From positions 1,116,001 through 1,180,000 of the forward strand of contig JAGYVD010000007.1 of the NCBI GenBank assembly GCA_021209875.1: DNA of 64,000 nucleotides, written 5' to 3'. The DNA comes from Rosellinia necatrix (Eukaryota > Ascomycota > Sordariomycetes > Xylariales > Xylariaceae). Below are positions 58,717-64,000 of this stretch, piece by piece; within the stretch, counting starts at the first letter, position 1, and every line of letters begins with the position of its first letter. Made by a program: the position numbers and the translations under genes. The notes under the pieces were generated by a model. It saw only the letters and a list, made by a program, of their open reading frames with translations. It was not told the origin of the DNA and did no database searches.

Positions 58717-61322
58717 ATGGATCCATTTTCGGCAATAGGGCTTGCCAGCAATATTCTATCCTTCCTGGACTTCGGATGGACTATCGTTGCCGAGGCCCGA
58801 GCCATATACGAGTCGGATTCAGGCGCCGCTTATCGCGATAAAACCATAGAGACCATCGCCGAGGATGTTCAAAGGCTTTGCACCGATATGGTGGTTCACT
58901 CTCCTTCAAGTGCTCGGGAACTACAAGAACTTGCCAAAGAATGTCAGGGGGCTGCCGACGAGCTACTTGTTGTCATAAAGAAGTGTGTGCTACCTAAAGA
59001 GGCTTCTCGGGGAAGGCGGATTTACCACAGCTTTCGACTTGCCTTCGGGAGGAATCTGAAGGACGAATTGGATCCAATATGCCGAAGGCTCCAGAACTTG
59101 CAGCTTCAGCTGATCACACGAATGAATTGGATGCTTTTGTGAGTGTTGTCGAGGCCGGTGCGATAACTAGCCTAACGTTGTGTAGAAACGAAAACTCCGA
59201 GATCGTCAACAGCATTAAGAGAATCGAGGAGTGTAATCAGCAGATGGGCGTCGAAAGCAAAGCTCAGCTCACGGAGATGAAAACAGAAATTATCGAAAAG
59301 CTCGGACAGCTAGAAAGCAACACCAAGTCTGGAGGCTCGATAGACGAGTATAGAAACATGAATGCTTCGGCTTTCCGGCAAACCTCAGCTCTGAGGAAGG
59401 ATCTCTTAACTGGGATGTCTAATCTGGAGAGCAATGGCTATGAGGCAAGCACGCTAAGTTTGCTCTTACAAAGCTTGCATTTCGACACCATTCAGGCTCG
59501 ACATGATAAAATTGAAGAAGCACATGTGAATACATTCCGATGGGTGCTAGAACCCCACAAAGACAGCGGTTCGAAGAACACCAAATTCGTTGAATGGCTC
59601 CAGAGCGATCAGCGCATGTTTTGGGTCTGTGGAAAGCCCGGCTCTGGCAAATCGACCCTCATGAAATATTTACTCCAGTGTCCAGAAATACCTGAGTATC
59701 TAGCTGCGTGGGCTGGAAGCGACCGGCCAGTAATCGCCCAGTACTTTTTTTGGAACTCGGGGACGCCGCTCCAGAAATCGCAGGAGGGCCTACTGCGCTC
59801 ACTATTGTTTGATATCGTACGAGCGTGCCCGGAATTGAGCGATATCATACAGCGAACCAGGCAAGTTCGTGGAGTGCCCGCATGCTCATTAGATGACTGG
59901 AATTGTCAAGCACTCGTCAGAGCATTCGAAGCATTGTCTCCGCCCCACGTCTCCATCAAGCTATGTCTCTTCATCGATGGCCTCGATGAATGTAAAGGGG
60001 ATACTCGAGAGTTGCTCAAAGTCATCCAGAAGCTCACGTCTTTGGGAAATGTCAAGATGTGCGTCTCGAGCCGGCCATGGACGGAATTCGTCGATGCATT
60101 TGGCAGCGACGGTAGCTCGGTCATTAAACTAGAGGATCTGACGCAGCTTGACATCTTTCGTTATGTTTGGGAGAATCTCAGGTCAAACAAGCGATTTCAG
60201 GTGTTGGCAAAGGATGATGCAGCCTACCGTAAACTCGTCACCGATGTCGTCTTTAAGGCGAATGGCGTCTTTCTCTGGGTTAAACTTGTAGTGCATTCAC
60301 TCCTCCAAGGCGCTATGTACGCAGATAGCTTGAGCTATATGCAGAAGCGACTAGAAGAGTTCCCAGGAGACCTCGAGGCGTATTATGAGGCTATTGTAGC
60401 CAACATACCTGCGATATACTTGGAAAAAACGTCTCGCACGATCCAGGTAATGTTAGCCGCAAATCGGCCCATGCCTCTGATAATGCATTATTTTATCGAT
60501 GAGCTTTTATCCGATCTTGATTTCGCATTAAAGGCAGAGGTACGCAGCGAGCCAGATGACTCCACGGAATCCGTTAGTTCCCAGATGATAGCCCGCCTGG
60601 ACGGTCGGTTCAAGGGACTTCTGGAATTGCGGGATGGTAAGGTGGACTTTATACACCAAACAGTCAAGGACTTCCTCCGAGCAAGGTTCCCCGTGCATGA
60701 CGATCGACTAGTGGTATTCAACCCTCACTCTATTCTTTGCCATTCGTTTCTGGCGCTGGCGAAATGGCATGTTGGGGACTCCATCTTGCCCATCTCAGAT
60801 TCAACCTCGCCCGTCTTGGATGCGGTCTTGCCCACCTTGGGTTCGGTCTTGCCCGCCTTGGTGAAGCTGCGGGGGATGCACTGTAACTTTGGGCGTTGGC
60901 AGCCTTCGCCCACCATGACTACGGCGGCAGGGTTTGTGTATCATAGCATGCGGGTGGAAGACGCTGATTTCCAGTCAACGAAGTTAGACCAAGCAATGCT
61001 TCAAATCTCACAAATGAAAGCTGCCTGGAGTCCGCCTACCTCTCCCCCTTCAATCGCCGAGGCCTGGCACAGTCTGATGAAGCACCAGGTCGAATCTGGA
61101 ACGTCCATAGAGTCAGCCCCGTTTGGGGCTCGGCATTACTTGGATAAATATTATGGTCATCAGGAGACGGTTGGGCAGCTTGCGGAGCCATATGGGTTAG
61201 TTTCTAACTATCAGGTGGGAATTGAGCTGCTTCCAGAGCTACGCGGGTTATTGGCTAGCAATCCTGGCGCTGAAGATCTACGATCCTATCTAAAGAAATA
61301 TACGAACCATCCCGAGTCGTAA
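58717..61322 (+). CDS. NACHT-domain STAND protein with Helo-like N-terminus
   Basis: Two exons, 58717-59138 and 59186-61322, with a 47-bp intron carrying CTAAC, encode 852 residues. The start MDPFSAIGLASNILSFLDFG is characteristic of fungal STAND N-terminal (Helo-like) domains, followed by helices to about 200. NACHT: Walker A GKPGSGKST at 290-298; Walker B LFIDGLDE at 402-409; then CVSSRPW, the usual sensor position; and a winged-helix-like region with LDGRFKGLLELRDGKVDFIHQTVKDFL. No ankyrin, WD40 or TPR repeats follow. The C-terminal 240 residues are unlike known sensors and include a Leu/Pro/Ser stretch of short imperfect repeats (about 60775-60865). The family includes nonself-recognition and incompatibility proteins; the role here is not known. 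The NTPase residues look intact, so it is probably functional. Confidence 0.9.
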
Positions 61323-61835
61323 CTTAGGGTGAGCACATATCACTGGAGGGTTATGGTATTGAGCGTTAAAACCAAGATTCGTTTCTGACGCTTCCAGTGT
61401 ACGGACTCCAGTACTCGTAGCCGTTGGTCGGGCGCGCAGATATATTAAATTGTTACTAGTCCAGCAATAGACGCATATTGTTACGTGTGGAAGCTTGATT
61501 TCTTTAGCTCATGATTATTTCCTAGTTCCTATGACATTTTCCCTTATCTTCCTTATTTAGCAGTATACGTTAGGTTATAAGCATGAGTCCAGGCCCTATC
61601 GACGCTAACTCCCCCTCCCCATCCCCCAAACGGCCCCGAATCACTCAGCAACAAAGATCACATCACGATGCACAAATTTCTATAGATTGTCCGCTCAGCC
61701 TCACAAGCAGAGAGGCAAGCCGTGAACAGTTTTTCACTCCTATCCGCCCTATCCGAATACCAAGGCTGCTTCATCCGCACACTTTTCTCTTCCTTCCGCC
61801 TCACCGAAAGTCGAGGTCTGGGGGGACACGCCCCT
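61323..61835. other. Convergent 3' spacer
   Basis: It lies between the NACHT stop and the opsin stop. No gene seen; a small plus-strand frame at 61583 has no recognised content. Confidence 0.5.
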
Positions 61836-63162
61836 TTACGCATCTTCGTGCCCATCTCCGACCTAGGACGTAATCAGCATACATTCGTTGGGGCGGGGGA
61901 AGGGAAACGGGGAAGGGAAGCCCTGGGCCTCTCTTTCACTCTTTAACTTACACGCAGCGTCCCCTCGGTGGAGAGACCATGGGCCCAGAAGCCGCCGATG
62001 GACGGCGACGTGCGGGACATGGCGTCGTGGGTGAGCAGCAGCCAGAAGCCGAAGACGGGCTTTGCGAGGATGTCCAGGACGGCGTAGGCGATGATCTCGC
62101 CGTCCACGTTCACGATGTGCGCGCCGTCGGCGACACCCCAAACGCTTTACGCATCATGGTTTGTCAGCTCGGACAATTCATTCCTCGCGCGACCTCTTGG
62201 CAAAAAAAAAAAAAGTGCGGGGGGCTTACATAGGATACAGAGTCCAGAGGAGTAGGGTGAAGAGTGAGATAGCGCCGAAGAAGGCCCTCGTCTTGTTGTC
62301 CTTGGCGGCGACGGCGGCGCGACCCTTGTAGCCTAGCTGGTAGACGATGTTGAGGTACGCGAGGCAGGCGAAAGCGTACCAGCCCCAGCCCTGCGCCTGG
62401 TCGCGCGAGAAGGCGGCGAACAGGCCCGTCAGGATCATGATGACGTCCGAGACCAGCAGCACGAGAATACTGGCGCCGTTGAGGCCCGCGAGGAGCGAGA
62501 GGTCGAGGAGTAGGAGGGGCGTGGTCAGAGACCACTATAACTCTCGCGTCAGCACGCTCGCTATCAACCCTTGGGGGGGATCTACAACGGGAGAGGAATT
62601 GAAGGTAGGACGGATGCTTACGTCGACGTATCGTGCCCAGTATACCTGTCTCTTGACCACCTCGGTGATGACGTGGAGCTTGTTCTCTTTGATGGCCGTC
62701 GTGTGGATCTCGACACCCGCTCCGGTTGCCATGGCATAGTAGGATAGGAATGCGAAGGTGGTGATGGACGCCGTCAGGATGTGGAACAGGCGTTTTTGCT
62801 ACCGATGCTGTTAGACCCAGGTGGCGGCTGTGTGTGCTTGAGGGGATCTTCTTGGTGGGCTCTTACCACCGGCACTCTCATGGCCATGGCATAGAATGCG
62901 AGCGAGGAAATGCCCATGAGGACGCAGACGACCCTGTGTACATGTCAGGAGACGGTCTATCAACCCACACGTCTGATCTGCCGGGATTGTGATCGACTTA
63001 CCAGAGGGTCTTGTGTCCGACCTCCGTCGAATACTGGTGATAGACCTTGGGGATGTCATGCGTCACGGTTGGGAAAGGTAAGGCGGAGGTATGGCTGGCC
63101 CTGTGGTTGGAAGTCGGGACCGCGGCGGCGACCTGGTCGAAGATATCTTGCGGCATCATCAT
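61836..63162 (-). CDS. Microbial rhodopsin, CarO-type fungal opsin
   Basis: Six exons, 63162-63002, 62933-62867, 62798-62622, 62534-62230, 62144-61952 and 61862-61836, encode 309 residues. All junctions keep frame. Seven hydrophobic segments are present. Helix C reads RQVYWARYVDWSLTTPLLLLDL: the proton-acceptor Asp is D135 and the donor Asp D146, matching D85 and D96 of bacteriorhodopsin. Helix G reads AYAVLDILAKPVFGFW, with counter-ion D261 and retinal Schiff-base lysine K265. This is the residue set of light-driven proton pumps such as Leptosphaeria rhodopsin and Fusarium CarO. The last exon is only nine codons: exon 5 ends LR before GTAAGT, and splicing to 61862 gives VGDGHEDA then stop, an acidic tail like that of relatives. 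Without that splice, translation would end after VS. No carotenoid genes are nearby, unlike the Fusarium car cluster. Confidence 0.95.
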
Positions 63163-64000
63163 GTTGAAACGTTGTTTCGATAATATCGTCTTCGCACTAA
63201 GAGTAGCAGCTCAGTGTGCTGCTATTGCTATTGCTATTGCTATTGCTGTTGTGGTTGATATAGGTTGTTGTTGTTGTTGTTCTTGGATTGACTTTGGACT
63301 ATTTTTCTGGTTAGACGTTCTACCCCAAGGTTATTTCTTTCTTTCTTTCTTTTTCCTTCTTTCTCGTCTGCTACTCTGTAAGGTGATTAGCCTGAGCAGG
63401 TTTAAGTTGAGAAAGCTGGCGTGGTCCGGATTGATGATATGGATCGATGACATGTACGAGCCGTGGCGTCAACCCCAGTCGGCCGGGAGTGGTGTCGTCA
63501 CTTTCACCTCATCGTATAACCTTCCTGGTTCCGCCCCTCGTCAGCCTGCGGGGAAACACAGACGATACATGATATTTATTACGCAACTTTAATGCTGGCC
63601 ATCGGACATGCTAGGTTTGGGATGTGCCTGGTACATATTCAGGTGAGGTAGTGTAGTATGGATGGCTGATGGGATGACTGTGGGATGGCGGCTGTTCAGA
63701 GAGCATTAGGGACTGGGGTTGTGATCGGAAACGTGCATCGCAGCTCTATAGCACTCTTGATCTGATTTGACCTTGGGCCACATAGGTATATGTAGCCCGG
63801 ATCTCCGAGTATGTGAGAAGTATAGTGAGAACTGCCTACGACTGACTTATTAGGTAGCAAGTTACCTACCTACCTAGTCAAGGTAAAAAAAAAAAAGAAA
63901 AAACAAAGGAAAAAAAAAAGAGATGAGCTGGCTTTCAGTGATCTAGCCTTAGGCATCTAGCCGAATATACCAACCAATATGGACCGGATCCTGTCTTGTT
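63163..64000. other. Opsin upstream region
   Basis: Probable promoter and 5' UTR. It contains short repeats (GCTATT at 63221-63250, GTT at 63263-63280, CTTT at 63337-63352), ACCTACCTACCTAG at about 63863, and A-rich runs at 63884-63920. No other gene seen. Confidence 0.5.

Overview
The window is nuclear DNA of a filamentous ascomycete, probably a Sordariomycete. The evidence is small introns (47-183 bp) with fungal splice and branch sites, fungus-specific families (ULD_2-type protein, Mgr3-like TPR protein, Helo-like/NACHT STAND protein, CarO-type opsin), a fungal complex I 24 kDa subunit, and intergenic DNA full of ACCT/AGGT repeats. No species is assigned. Nothing bacterial, viral or organellar was seen.

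Layout. 1.2-2.0 kb: a single-pass membrane protein. 2.7-10.3 kb: a dead secondary-metabolism locus on the minus strand. It holds a heavily decayed reducing polyketide synthase (recognisable KS, AT and KR remnants) followed by a cytochrome P450 that looks complete apart from two one-base homopolymer frameshifts. 11.1-11.3 kb: an intron-containing tRNA-Glu(CUC) and an adjacent tRNA-like remnant. 13.6-15.1 kb: a two-exon ubiquitin-like-domain protein. 18.9-20.8 kb: a C2H2 zinc-finger protein. 20.8-40.8 kb: about 20 kb without a supportable full-length gene, rich in microsatellites, minisatellites and diverged repeat copies (LTR-like ends, a near-perfect palindrome, inverted and direct dispersed repeats).

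40.8-44.1 kb: a divergent pair, an Mgr3-like mitochondrial TPR protein (minus) and a Dap1/MAPR haem-binding protein (plus). 44-50 kb: sparse, with one small Cys-rich ORF. 50.1-52.7 kb: a five-exon multi-C2H2 regulator whose two finger arrays look like an internal duplication that kept its intron. 53.8-55.8 kb: a kelch protein with a long acidic insert. 56.4-57.5 kb: NDUFV2/NUO-24. 58.7-61.3 kb: a NACHT protein without C-terminal repeats. 61.8-63.2 kb: a six-exon microbial rhodopsin with proton-pump residues.

The live genes are mostly independent housekeeping or regulatory genes. The only functional linkages inferred are the PKS-P450 relic and the shared promoter region of the Mgr3-like and Dap1-like genes. 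Exon models were built by hand from reading frame, splice consensus and family motifs, and were not verified against transcripts.
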